Part shown: positions 9,349-16,918 of the stretch, piece after piece
How the letters are laid out: each line of letters starts with the position of its first letter
Numbering within the stretch: position 1 is the first letter of the stretch
NCBI RefSeq assembly: GCF_009068765.1
Contig: NZ_CP035534.1
Span: 620,001 to 684,000 of the forward strand
Source of the DNA: Sulfurimonas hydrogeniphila
Lineage (GTDB): Bacteria; Campylobacterota; Campylobacteria; Campylobacterales; Sulfurimonadaceae
Direction of reading: 5' to 3'
DNA length: 64,000 bases
The notes under the pieces: model-generated
Databases searched by the model: none
What the model was told of the DNA's origin: nothing
What the model saw: the letters and a program-made list of their open reading frames with translations, nothing else
Translations under genes and position numbers: made by a program

Positions 9349-10245
9349 ATGAGCAAATCATTATACGAAACATTGGAAGTATCTCCAAATGCAAGTGAAT
9401 CAGAAATTAAAAAAGCCTACAGAAAGTTAGCCCGTAAATACCATCCGGATGTTAATAAGGATCCAAGTGCGGAAGAAAAATTTAAAGAAATAAATGCAGC
9501 CTATGAAGTGCTGAGCGACAAAGAGAAAAAAGCACAGTATGATCAGTACGGTGATGCGATGTTCGGTGGTCAGAATTTCCATGATTTTTCTCAAAGTCAG
9601 GGTGGAAATGTAGACCTTGATGAAATACTGCGTCAGATGTTTTCCGGTGGCGGCGGATTTGGAGGCTTTAGCGGTGCAGGAGGCGGAACATCCGGCTTCA
9701 GCAGTTCCGGATTTGGCGGAGGGCAACGCTACCAAGAACCAAACCTTGATATAGAAGCAAATGTAACCATCCCGTTTGCCGTAGCAATCTTAGGAGGCTC
9801 TCACTCTGTTTCTGTAAACGGCGAGCGTTTTGACATCAAAATTCCTGCCGGTGTAAAAGACGGTGAGAGAATGCGCGTCAAAGGCAAAGGCCATGCACAA
9901 AACGGCAGAGTCGGAGACCTCTTTTTGCGCATACATGTAGCACCGAGTCCGGAGTATGAGAGAGAGGGAGATGATTTAGTCAAAACTATTGATGTGCCTT
10001 TGTATGCGGCACTTTTTGGTGACAAAATATCTGTACAGACTCTGGAAAAAGAGATTAAACTTAAAATACCGCAAAATACGAAAAACGGACAGCGCTTTCG
10101 TGTCAAAGGTATGGGGGCTATGAATCGTAAAACGAAACAAAGAGGTGATTTGTATCTAAAAGCAAATATTGTATTGCCAAAAGTTGAAGATCTGGATCCT
10201 GAATTAGTAAAAATTATGAAAGAAAAATTACCAAAGACAGTATAA
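9349..10245 (+). CDS. cbpA: DnaJ-type co-chaperone CbpA
   Basis: 298 aa. J-domain at residues 4-70 with HPD at 32-34, then a Gly/Phe-rich linker (about 95-125) and two substrate-binding beta domains. The zinc-finger CxxCxGxG repeats of full DnaJ are absent, so this is a type II (CbpA) co-chaperone that stimulates DnaK. RBS ACGAGGAATAA. hspR follows after 15 bases, the arrangement of the Helicobacter cbpA-hspR operon. Its presumed HspR-controlled promoter lies 1.9 kb upstream beyond an IS element. Confidence 0.9.
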   Translation: MSKSLYETLEVSPNASESEIKKAYRKLARKYHPDVNKDPSAEEKFKEINAAYEVLSDKEKKAQYDQYGDAMFGGQNFHDFSQSQGGNVDLDEILRQMFSGGGGFGGFSGAGGGTSGFSSSGFGGGQRYQEPNLDIEANVTIPFAVAILGGSHSVSVNGERFDIKIPAGVKDGERMRVKGKGHAQNGRVGDLFLRIHVAPSPEYEREGDDLVKTIDVPLYAALFGDKISVQTLEKEIKLKIPQNTKNGQRFRVKGMGAMNRKTKQRGDLYLKANIVLPKVEDLDPELVKIMKEKLPKTV

Positions 10246-10260
10246 AAGGAGGGTATTGCT

Positions 10261-10635
10261 ATGCACCATTATGATGAACCGGTCTATTTAATAAGCATTG
10301 TTGCAAAAATATTAGATATACATCCTCAAACTCTACGACAGTATGAGAGGGAAAACTTAATAAATCCATCTCGTTCTGACGGACGAATACGACTCTACTC
10401 GCAACGGGATATAGATAAAATTAAATTAATTTTGCGATTGACACGTGAACTGGGTGTGAACCTTGCAGGTGTGGATATTATTCTTAATTTGAAAGAAACA
10501 ATAGATGCAATGGAAAAAGAGATAGCAGAACTTCGTCACGAAGTTGAAGTAGTCAAAAATGCACATTCTGTTGCTCCGGAAAAGTCACTTGTCACGAAAA
10601 AGAGTTTATATGAGATGATAGTTTTTAAAGAGTAG
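10261..10635 (+). CDS. hspR: heat-shock repressor HspR (MerR family)
   Basis: 124 aa. N-terminal MerR-type winged helix: YLISIVAKILDIHPQTLRQY followed by SRSDGRIRLYSQRDI, the signature of HspR, then a coiled-coil-like helix (about 80-100). HspR represses chaperone operons by binding HAIR sites and is itself sensed through DnaK in other bacteria. A strong AAGGAGGG ribosome-binding site lies before the ATG. Second gene of the cbpA operon; ends in a hairpin shared with convergent murA. Confidence 0.9.
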   Translation: MHHYDEPVYLISIVAKILDIHPQTLRQYERENLINPSRSDGRIRLYSQRDIDKIKLILRLTRELGVNLAGVDIILNLKETIDAMEKEIAELRHEVEVVKNAHSVAPEKSLVTKKSLYEMIVFKE

Positions 10636-10649
10636 AAGATCTACTCTTT
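10627..10649. terminator. shared hairpin between hspR and murA
   Basis: AAAGAGTAG (10627-10635), five-base loop, CTACTCTTT (10641-10649). Both arms include the last codons and stop of one of the two convergent genes. No long T-run follows, so efficiency is uncertain. Confidence 0.5.
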
Positions 10650-11903
10650 GAGTCTTTGTATATTGGCACCGACCTGGTAAAGTTTTTTCTCAAGTGAGTC
10701 ATATCCACGATCCAGGTGGTAGATGCGGTGTACATGTGTTTCTCCAGTTGCAACAAGTGCAGCGAGAACCAATGCGCTTGATGCACGTAAATCCGTTGCC
10801 ATGACATCAGTCCCACACAGGTTACTTTTTCCACTCACTGTTGCAATATGACCGTTTAATGTTATATCTGCACCCATACGCTGTAATTCACTGACATGCA
10901 TAAATCTGTTTTCAAAAAGTCGTTCTTCTATAATTGAAACACCGTCTGCCTGTGTTGCAAGTGCCAAAAACTGTGCCTGCATGTCTGTTGGAAATGCGGG
11001 ATATTCCTGTGTGACAATTTTAACAGGCTTGATATGCGCGGCAGGGTGAATTGTAATTGTGGTGTCTGTGAGGGTAAAAGTACTGCCCATCTCTTCGAGT
11101 TTGGATAAAACTGCGCCCAAATGTTTCGGTTCAACATTCGTCAATGTGAGTTGCGATTTTGTAATGGCCCCTGCACAAAGGTATGTTCCGGCTTCTATCC
11201 TGTCCGGAATGATAGAAAACTCATTGATATTGAGCAGTTGTCCGTCTGTACCGTGTATTTCGAGTATTGCTGTGCCTATGCCGTTAATTTTCACGCCGCT
11301 GGCATTGAGTACTTCGCATAATTGGACAACTTCAGGTTCTCTGGCTGCATTTGTAATCGTTGTTGCCCCCTTGGCAAGGGCGGCGGCCATAACAATATTT
11401 GCAGTACCTGTAACGGTGACTTTGTCAAAAATTATTTCACATCCGTGCAAGCCATTTGGCGTTCTTGCTTCGATGTATCCTGCTTTAATAGCTATTTTTG
11501 CACCCATCTGTTCCAAGGCTTTAAGATGCAGATCAATTGGACGCTGTCCAATTGCACATCCTCCGGGTAAAGAGACTTCACAATGCCCAAAACGTGCTAA
11601 AATCGGTCCTAAAACCAAAATAGAAGCACGCATGGTTTTTACTATATCATAGGTAGCTTTTGTTTCGTGTAGATCAAATGTATTAACGATAACACTGTCT
11701 TGCGAAAATTCACAGGTTGCACCAAGATTTGACAGGAGTTTTAAAAGCGTTTTTATATCTACAACCTGTGGTAAATTTTTCATATGTACACTGTTTTTGG
11801 CCAGTATGCACATAGCAATAAGAGGTAGAGATGCATTCTTTGCACCTGAGATATTTATAGTACCTTCGAGTGAAGCACTGTTTTTTATTTTTAAATAATC
11901 CAT
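10641..11903 (-). CDS. murA: UDP-N-acetylglucosamine 1-carboxyvinyltransferase
   Basis: 420 aa from the ATG at 11903, giving the normal MurA start [14 protein letters not shown]; the longer open frame to 12011 runs into a MITE-like element and is not real. It transfers enolpyruvate from PEP to UDP-GlcNAc, the first committed step of peptidoglycan synthesis. Seen: GAKNASLP with Lys22 and Asn23, and GGCAIGQRP at 114-122 with the catalytic Cys116 (fosfomycin target). EPT barrel repeats continue to the end. Confidence 0.95.
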   Translation of the reverse strand: MDYLKIKNSASLEGTINISGAKNASLPLIAMCILAKNSVHMKNLPQVVDIKTLLKLLSNLGATCEFSQDSVIVNTFDLHETKATYDIVKTMRASILVLGPILARFGHCEVSLPGGCAIGQRPIDLHLKALEQMGAKIAIKAGYIEARTPNGLHGCEIIFDKVTVTGTANIVMAAALAKGATTITNAAREPEVVQLCEVLNASGVKINGIGTAILEIHGTDGQLLNINEFSIIPDRIEAGTYLCAGAITKSQLTLTNVEPKHLGAVLSKLEEMGSTFTLTDTTITIHPAAHIKPVKIVTQEYPAFPTDMQAQFLALATQADGVSIIEERLFENRFMHVSELQRMGADITLNGHIATVSGKSNLCGTDVMATDLRASSALVLAALVATGETHVHRIYHLDRGYDSLEKKLYQVGANIQRLKE

Positions 11904-11950
11904 AGGTCTCTTTGTATTTTCATAAATTTTATAATTGGCATTATATCTAA

Positions 11951-12080
11951 GGGCACCTCTAAAAACCCTGATATATCTCAACATTATAGCAGAAGTGCTA
12001 ATGCAAGGCAAAACTATGCAGGAGCTACGAGTAGCTTCTCTTTTTGGTTTTGAGGTATATCAGGGTTTTTAGAGATGCCC
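11951..12080. mobile_element. 130-bp MITE-like inverted-repeat element
   Basis: 31-base terminal inverted repeats (11951-11981 and 12050-12080) agree at 29 positions and begin GGGCA(C/T)CTCTAAAAACCC on each strand. The 68-base centre has no open frame and contains the palindrome AGCTAC-GA-GTAGCT. Size, repeats and lack of coding capacity fit a non-autonomous element, with ends like those of an IS5-type transposon by general appearance. I see no clear target duplication. It lies 47 bp upstream of murA and 63 bp before the next rightward gene. Confidence 0.7.
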
Positions 12081-12143
12081 TGATTAATATGATTATATAA
12101 ACAGTTTATTTTTGATATACTTAATTTTTTAAAGGATTTACAC

Positions 12144-12575
12144 ATGAGTTCCGCATTAGACAGATTGAAACATTTAACAAATAAAATTTCCAGTTATGAG
12201 ACGGCGAGAAAGCAAAATTTAAAAATATTACAAAAGCTGTTTGGGGAGTTGGATATAGACAAAAAAGTAGCAAAATTTGAAGATTTATTTCATTTTAAAG
12301 CTGTGAACCTTTCGGGTGTATCGCTAAATGAGGAGGATCTTGGTACAATTAAAAAAGGAAAATATTTACAGATTTTAGCAATTCATTATGACAAAAACGC
12401 AATACAAAAAAGTAAAAATATCTCTTTGGCCTATTTTGGAAGAGTTGAGAATGTTGCCACTGAATTAAAAGAGAAGGTAGTGGAATTTGTCATTCGCTAC
12501 AGGTTTGAAAAAAGTTTTATGACACTTGAACATTATCATGATATGCTAAATAGATTCGGGCAGGAGAATGAGTAG
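12144..12575 (+). CDS. hypothetical protein, first gene of rsmD operon
   Basis: 143 aa, soluble, lysine-rich, no signal peptide. I recognise no domain. A GATATACT-like -10 box and AAAGGATTT ribosome-binding site precede it, just right of the MITE-like element. The next gene overlaps its end by eight bases, so the five genes to rsmD are probably one transcript. Confidence 0.6.
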   Translation: MSSALDRLKHLTNKISSYETARKQNLKILQKLFGELDIDKKVAKFEDLFHFKAVNLSGVSLNEEDLGTIKKGKYLQILAIHYDKNAIQKSKNISLAYFGRVENVATELKEKVVEFVIRYRFEKSFMTLEHYHDMLNRFGQENE

Positions 12576-13128
12576 ATTTTATTTTTTTATATGGTTGCAG
12601 TGGGCGGTAAAACTGACATTGTATACAGCGTTGCTGACTTTTTTTATTGCTGCTTTTATAACACTGGTAATATATATAAGCCAGGGAACAGGTACATTAG
12701 ACAATGAAATAACAAGGGCACTTTTGACTATATTTAAATTCTGGTTTATGGTGTCATGGAATTTTGCGCTTTTGATTGTTTTATTTAGAAGTCTGAAATA
12801 TATTTTTAATAAATGCATAAAAGGGTATGTGTTTGTCCTGTTAGGTTGTCCCAAAGAAGAGACGAATGAAGAAACAGGAGAGATTATAGATGAGATTGGA
12901 TATGGTGATTTGTTGAAAGTATGGCGAAAATGGTTTATGCTGATGATATGGACAGTTGCAGGAGAAATGATTGTGGCAGTGATTGTTATGAAGCTTTTTA
13001 GCTCATATGAGAGCGTGTTTACATGGTTTAATATGTATGTGCTGCATATATTTATACTAATTGCCGGTTTTTTTTCTTTCATTGTACTCAGTGTAAAATG
13101 TAAAAAAGTTCAGGTAAAAAAATGTTGA
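12568..13128 (+). CDS. hypothetical inner-membrane protein
   Basis: 186 aa with about four hydrophobic segments (near residues 8-37, 45-70, 118-140 and 150-175) and a cytosol-like acidic loop around 95-112. It overlaps the genes on both sides by seven to eight bases. No family recognised. Confidence 0.6.
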   Translation: MSRFYFFIWLQWAVKLTLYTALLTFFIAAFITLVIYISQGTGTLDNEITRALLTIFKFWFMVSWNFALLIVLFRSLKYIFNKCIKGYVFVLLGCPKEETNEETGEIIDEIGYGDLLKVWRKWFMLMIWTVAGEMIVAVIVMKLFSSYESVFTWFNMYVLHIFILIAGFFSFIVLSVKCKKVQVKKC

Positions 13129-13823
13129 TTTTTACAGATGTTCAGACTACAGGGATTGAAGCAGGCGATGTTGTGTGCTCCGTTGCATTATTAAAAGATG
13201 AAAAGGTATTTTACGAACTTATAAACGAAGGAAAAAAGATACCGCCGTCAGCTTCAAGTATTCATCATATTACAAATGAAATGATCAAAGATAAAAAGCT
13301 TTTTAAAATGACGCAAGTATATGAAATATTACAAAAAAACAATACTTTTGAAAATACTTTAATTGCACATAATGTACAATTCGTTTTGGAAAAATTTGCT
13401 GTTTCGGGTCTGCAATGGCAAGGAGCTGTAATAGATACATTAAAAGTCACAAAACATCTTATCAAAGAGTGCGAACAGTTTTCATTGCAGTTTTTACGCT
13501 ATGAACTCAAGCTGTACAGACAAGAGAATGCGCTTAAACAGCAGTATGGAATTAAAGATGCTTTATGCTCCAATAATGCACTCAATGATGTATTTGTAAC
13601 AAAATTATTGTTTGAATATCTGCTTGAGTATGCAACAGTAGAAAAGATGAAAGAATTAAGTTTTCAAAAAGTGCTTTTAGAAAAATTTCCCTTTGGAAAA
13701 TATATGGGAAAATATATAGAAGAGATAGTCCAACATGATATTAATTATGTGAACTGGATGTTGTGTCTGGAAGATTTGGATGAAGATTTAAAGTACTCGC
13801 TTGAGTATTATTTGAGAGGATAG
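13122..13823 (+). CDS. DnaQ-like exonuclease fold, apparently inactive, with DUF3820 tail
   Basis: 233 aa. The DEDDh fold is clear (FTDVQTTG at 4-11, IHHIT at 47-51, AHNVQF at 82-87, VIDTL at 103-107), and the C-terminus (about 189-214, FPFGKYMGKYIEEI) is a DUF3820 module. Catalytic positions are altered: the ExoI Glu is Gln8, the ExoII Asp is Val88 and the ExoIII His is Asn151; only Asp6 and Asp156 remain. Known active enzymes need all of these, so the domain is probably a binding module rather than a nuclease. In the rsmD operon, overlapping the previous gene. Confidence 0.7.
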   Translation: MLIFTDVQTTGIEAGDVVCSVALLKDEKVFYELINEGKKIPPSASSIHHITNEMIKDKKLFKMTQVYEILQKNNTFENTLIAHNVQFVLEKFAVSGLQWQGAVIDTLKVTKHLIKECEQFSLQFLRYELKLYRQENALKQQYGIKDALCSNNALNDVFVTKLLFEYLLEYATVEKMKELSFQKVLLEKFPFGKYMGKYIEEIVQHDINYVNWMLCLEDLDEDLKYSLEYYLRG

Positions 13824-13827
13824 TTTT

Positions 13828-14202
13828 ATGAAAGTAGCTGTTGAATGCCAGTCTCCGCTTTTGCAAAAGTCATTAGAACTTTTTTTGGCAAAGTATTTAA
13901 GTTCATCAAAAAAAAGTGACATAATCATTCGTGATGAAGAGTGTTTGAATGAGAGCCGATGTTTTTATATTTCAACGAAAGAAGGAGCAGACTTATTGAA
14001 ACCTTTTTCAAAGTCACAGCTTATTTTGGCCTTGGAAAAAAAATATAATGAACTCTATCCTGAGAGTACAAATACTCAGCCTGAAGATGAGAACACAAGT
14101 GAGAGAATGAACTTTGAAGTATTGGAAAAAAGAATTGAGTTGTTAACAAAAGAGTATCAGGAAAATATTCTAAGAGCGGTGAAAGCATTTTATGAAAAGT
14201 AA
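13828..14202 (+). CDS. hypothetical protein in rsmD operon
   Basis: 124 aa, soluble; begins MKVAVECQSPLLQKSLELFL and ends in a charged helix (about 90-122). It starts four bases after the exonuclease-like gene and overlaps rsmD by 11 bases. No domain recognised; the helix could be a coiled coil. Confidence 0.6.
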   Translation: MKVAVECQSPLLQKSLELFLAKYLSSSKKSDIIIRDEECLNESRCFYISTKEGADLLKPFSKSQLILALEKKYNELYPESTNTQPEDENTSERMNFEVLEKRIELLTKEYQENILRAVKAFYEK

Positions 14203-14791
14203 ACAACTGAGCAAGAAGATTATTGCAGGAAAATATAAGGGAAAAAAACTTTTGCTCCCGTCAAAAGTCACTACACGAAGTTCCAAGTCTATAGTTTTGG
14301 AATCTTTTTTTAATACTTTACAGTTTGATATAGTTGATGCAAACTTTGTTGAAGTTTTTTCAGGGAGTGGATCAATAGGTCTTGAAGCACTCAGCCGTGG
14401 TGCAAAAAAAATATACTTTATGGAAAAAGATAAAGAAGCATTAAAAACACTTCAAAAAAATATTTCACAGACAGACCCGTCTGCCTGTGAAGTCTTTGCC
14501 GGAGACAGTTTTGAAAATATTGAGTTAGTTCTCTCAAGACTGAAAAAATCGAATGAAGATGCATTCTTCTACATTGACCCTCCGTTCAGCATCCGTGAGG
14601 GTATGGAAGAGATTTATGAAAAAACTATGAAACTTATAGAAAAACTGCCTGCCTTACATGTAAAGATGATTATTGTAGAACATATGAGCGGTCTGAAGAT
14701 TCCTGAATTCTTAGGCATATACAAGGTGAAAAAATCAAAAAAATTTGGGAATACTACGTTAACATATCTTACAAACAATAATATGGAATAA
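14192..14791 (+). CDS. rsmD: 16S rRNA (guanine966-N2)-methyltransferase
   Basis: 199 aa. RsmD methylates G966 of 16S rRNA in the small subunit. Seen: RSSKSIVLESFFN, the SAM-binding VEVFSGSGSIGLEALSRGA at 53-71 and the catalytic DPPF at 129-132. Last gene of a five-gene overlapping operon. One copy of the iterated palindrome TTACATGTAA lies in the gene (14654-14663) and another just after it. Confidence 0.9.
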   Translation: MKSKQLSKKIIAGKYKGKKLLLPSKVTTRSSKSIVLESFFNTLQFDIVDANFVEVFSGSGSIGLEALSRGAKKIYFMEKDKEALKTLQKNISQTDPSACEVFAGDSFENIELVLSRLKKSNEDAFFYIDPPFSIREGMEEIYEKTMKLIEKLPALHVKMIIVEHMSGLKIPEFLGIYKVKKSKKFGNTTLTYLTNNNME

Positions 14792-14808
14792 AATTTGCTG
14801 GTTTATCT

Positions 14809-14818
14809 TTACATGTAA
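14809..14818. repeat. TTACATGTAA iterated palindrome (family of ten in window)
   Basis: Perfect copies at 5494, 14654, 14809, 34933, 37823, 39040, 40082, 49587, 50366 and 63772 (first base given). Seven are in genes and three in gaps. Six of the seven coding copies are read as TTA-CAT-GTA (Leu-His-Val) whatever the gene. My rough expectation from about 65% AT is below one copy per window. Function unknown. Confidence 0.8.
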
Positions 14819-14827
14819 GGATTGCTA

Positions 14828-15874
14828 ATGAAATTTATTTTACTGTTTATACTTTTTTTCTCTACTCTTTATGCTACAAAGATATCGGATGTGTCAAATA
14901 TTGTAGGAGTAAGAGACAATCAGGTTATAGGCTATTCCCTTGTTGTCGGATTGAAAAAAACCGGAGACGGGACTACCTCAAGGTTTACTCTTCAGTCTAT
15001 CTCCAATATGCTTCGTGCAATGAATATAAACATGGATCCAATTGACATCATGTCCAAAAATGTTGCTGCTGTTGTGGTAACTGCTACTATGAAACCTTTT
15101 GCCAGACAGGGTGATAAAATGGATGTGACCGTTTCTTCTATAGGAGACTCAAAATCTTTAGAAGGGGGAACACTTCTGATGACACCTTTAAAAGGGGTTG
15201 ACGGAAAAATTTATGCTTTGGCACAAGGAGCCATCAGTATAGGCGGACTGAACACAAGAGGTGCAGGAAATGCGTCACACCCTACTACAGGAATTGTTTT
15301 TAACGGAGGGATAATTGAAAGAGAAATCAATATTGATCTGTTTCATCAAAAATATGCAACATTATCTCTTAAAGAATCAGGATTCAGGAATGCTGTTGGA
15401 ATTCAAAAGGCAATTAATGATTATTATCATACACAGTTAGCAATAGCTATGGACTCAAGAAGTATAAAACTGAAATGTCCACAAAATCGTTCTATGATAG
15501 AGTTTTTGGCTGAGGTTCAAGAGATCGACATGGATTATCATCCAAAAGATAAAATCATAATAAATGAAAGAACAGGAACAATTGTTGCTGGAGTAAATAT
15601 AGAACTCAAACCGGTAGTTTTAACACACGGAGATATTACGATAAAGATTGTTGAACAGAAAAAGATTTCAAAGCCTGCAGGTTCAATGAGTGTTGATAAT
15701 AATCTGGTTATCGGTTTAAACGAGAATGAAGTCTATACCAAAGAGGGAACAACAACAGTGGCAAACCTTGTAAGATCTTTGCAAAAACTCGGAGCTTCAC
15801 CAAAAGATATTATATCTATACTTGAAGCGATGAAAAGTGCAGGGAGTATATCTGCAGAATTGAAGGTGATATGA
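14828..15874 (+). CDS. flgI: flagellar P-ring protein FlgI
   Basis: 348 aa from the ATG at 14828 (AAGGA seven bases before it); the in-frame TTG at 14822 is less likely. Signal peptide of about 16 residues, cleaved near TLYA-TKISD. Mature start with NIVGVRDNQVIGYSLVVGL and NMLRAMNI is typical of FlgI, which forms the periplasmic P-ring around the rod. First of a flagellar run; flgJ overlaps its stop by four bases. Confidence 0.95.
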   Translation: MKFILLFILFFSTLYATKISDVSNIVGVRDNQVIGYSLVVGLKKTGDGTTSRFTLQSISNMLRAMNINMDPIDIMSKNVAAVVVTATMKPFARQGDKMDVTVSSIGDSKSLEGGTLLMTPLKGVDGKIYALAQGAISIGGLNTRGAGNASHPTTGIVFNGGIIEREINIDLFHQKYATLSLKESGFRNAVGIQKAINDYYHTQLAIAMDSRSIKLKCPQNRSMIEFLAEVQEIDMDYHPKDKIIINERTGTIVAGVNIELKPVVLTHGDITIKIVEQKKISKPAGSMSVDNNLVIGLNENEVYTKEGTTTVANLVRSLQKLGASPKDIISILEAMKSAGSISAELKVI

Positions 15875-16182
15875 TGAGTTACTCAATGAATGCTGTCAAT
15901 GCCCAGGCACAAATGGCTACAGCGAATAAAGCAATACCCAGGATTGACGAAAAGGCGCAGGATAAGGCTCTGAGAGAACAGACAGATGCTTTTGAAGCCG
16001 TTATAGTAAAAATGCTGATGGATAATGCGATGAAAGATGATAAGAATCTTTTTTCATCACAAAATGATCCGGGAGATAAAATATATAAATCAATGTACAG
16101 AGATGAGCTTTCTAAAGCAAGTGCCGGAAGTTTCGGATTTTCGCAAATGCTTTATGATTATTTATCTCAAAAGAATTCATAA
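15871..16182 (+). CDS. flgJ: FlgJ-like rod-binding protein
   Basis: 103 aa. Matches only the N-terminal rod-binding domain of FlgJ (DAFEAVIVKMLMDNAM, later GDKIYKSMYRDELSK and GSFGFSQMLYDYL); the muramidase half is absent, as is usual in Campylobacterota. It helps rod assembly. Translationally coupled to flgI through ATGA. Confidence 0.85.
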   Translation: MMSYSMNAVNAQAQMATANKAIPRIDEKAQDKALREQTDAFEAVIVKMLMDNAMKDDKNLFSSQNDPGDKIYKSMYRDELSKASAGSFGFSQMLYDYLSQKNS

Positions 16183-16189
16183 AATCAAC

Positions 16190-16216
16190 TTAATAAGTTC
16201 TGGTTATTGCCGATAT
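16190..16216 (+). promoter_or_regulatory. putative sigma-28 (FliA) promoter of flgM
   Basis: GCCGATAT at 16209-16216 matches seven of eight bases of the sigma-28 -10 element (GCCGATAA), with TTAA 15 bases upstream where TAAA is expected. Located in the 76-base gap before flgM, a gene often under FliA control. Confidence 0.55.
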
Positions 16217-16258
16217 AACAATAGCAATAAAACAAACTTATTATATAAAGGATGAATT

Positions 16259-16465
16259 ATGATTTCAAAAGTAAATAATTCAGTGTTGGGGAGTGCCTAT
16301 GTGAACAATACACTTTCAAACACACAAAAAAAAGAGAATACTTCAGTAACTGCTGTGGAAAACAAGAGCAGTAAAGTCGAACAACTCAAAGAGTCTATAG
16401 ACTCAGGACAATACAAAGTAGATTTGTCTGCATTATCTAAAAAAATGGCAGATGAGTTACTTTAG
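16259..16465 (+). CDS. flgM: anti-sigma-28 factor FlgM
   Basis: 68 aa. The C-terminal half (KVEQLKESIDSGQYKVDLSALSKKMADELL) is the FlgM sigma-binding helix pair; the N-terminus is polar and probably disordered. FlgM holds FliA inactive until it is exported through the completed hook. AAAGGATG precedes the ATG. flgN follows after 23 bases. Confidence 0.85.
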   Translation: MISKVNNSVLGSAYVNNTLSNTQKKENTSVTAVENKSSKVEQLKESIDSGQYKVDLSALSKKMADELL

Positions 16466-16488
16466 AAATAAACTAACAGGAGAATGGC

Positions 16489-16917
16489 ATGTTGAGTCAT
16501 CATTTGCAGAGTGCTTTACAGGATTTAAAAGATTTAATTTCAATAACAAAATCAGATATCAAAGATATCCAAAAAGCGCAACATGACCATCAGTTTGAAA
16601 GACTCTCCATAAAAGAAGGAAAACTAAAAAGCTTTGAAGCAAAAAAAGCAATGATAGATTATGAAATTTCTGCGTTAATTACATCCCATCCGGATGTTGA
16701 ACTTCCCCAATTATTAGATGAAACACAGCATCAACTACTGGATGAATTAAAACAAAGCTTATCAGAACTCAGAACAGTGAATAAACAGTATGCAAAGTTA
16801 GTAGTTGTCGTGAGTAATTTATACAATACATTCCTGGAAAGATTAGTACCGACAGAAATGCAGGGGTACAACAAGGTTGCATCCAAAGACTCTACAATAT
16901 TGGAAGTAAGGGTTTAA
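16489..16917 (+). CDS. flgN: FlgN-like flagellar export chaperone
   Basis: 142 aa, almost entirely helical with long heptad-like stretches (about 5-50 and 75-115). Position between flgM and flgK, length and helical nature fit FlgN, the chaperone for FlgK and FlgL. Sequence identity alone is not decisive. AGGAGAATGGC precedes the ATG. Confidence 0.7.
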   Translation: MLSHHLQSALQDLKDLISITKSDIKDIQKAQHDHQFERLSIKEGKLKSFEAKKAMIDYEISALITSHPDVELPQLLDETQHQLLDELKQSLSELRTVNKQYAKLVVVVSNLYNTFLERLVPTEMQGYNKVASKDSTILEVRV

Positions 16918-16918
16918 A

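Noticed and set aside
11904-12011. Extended N-terminus of murA
   Set aside because: The extra codons come from the MITE-like element; the normal MurA start is at 11903.
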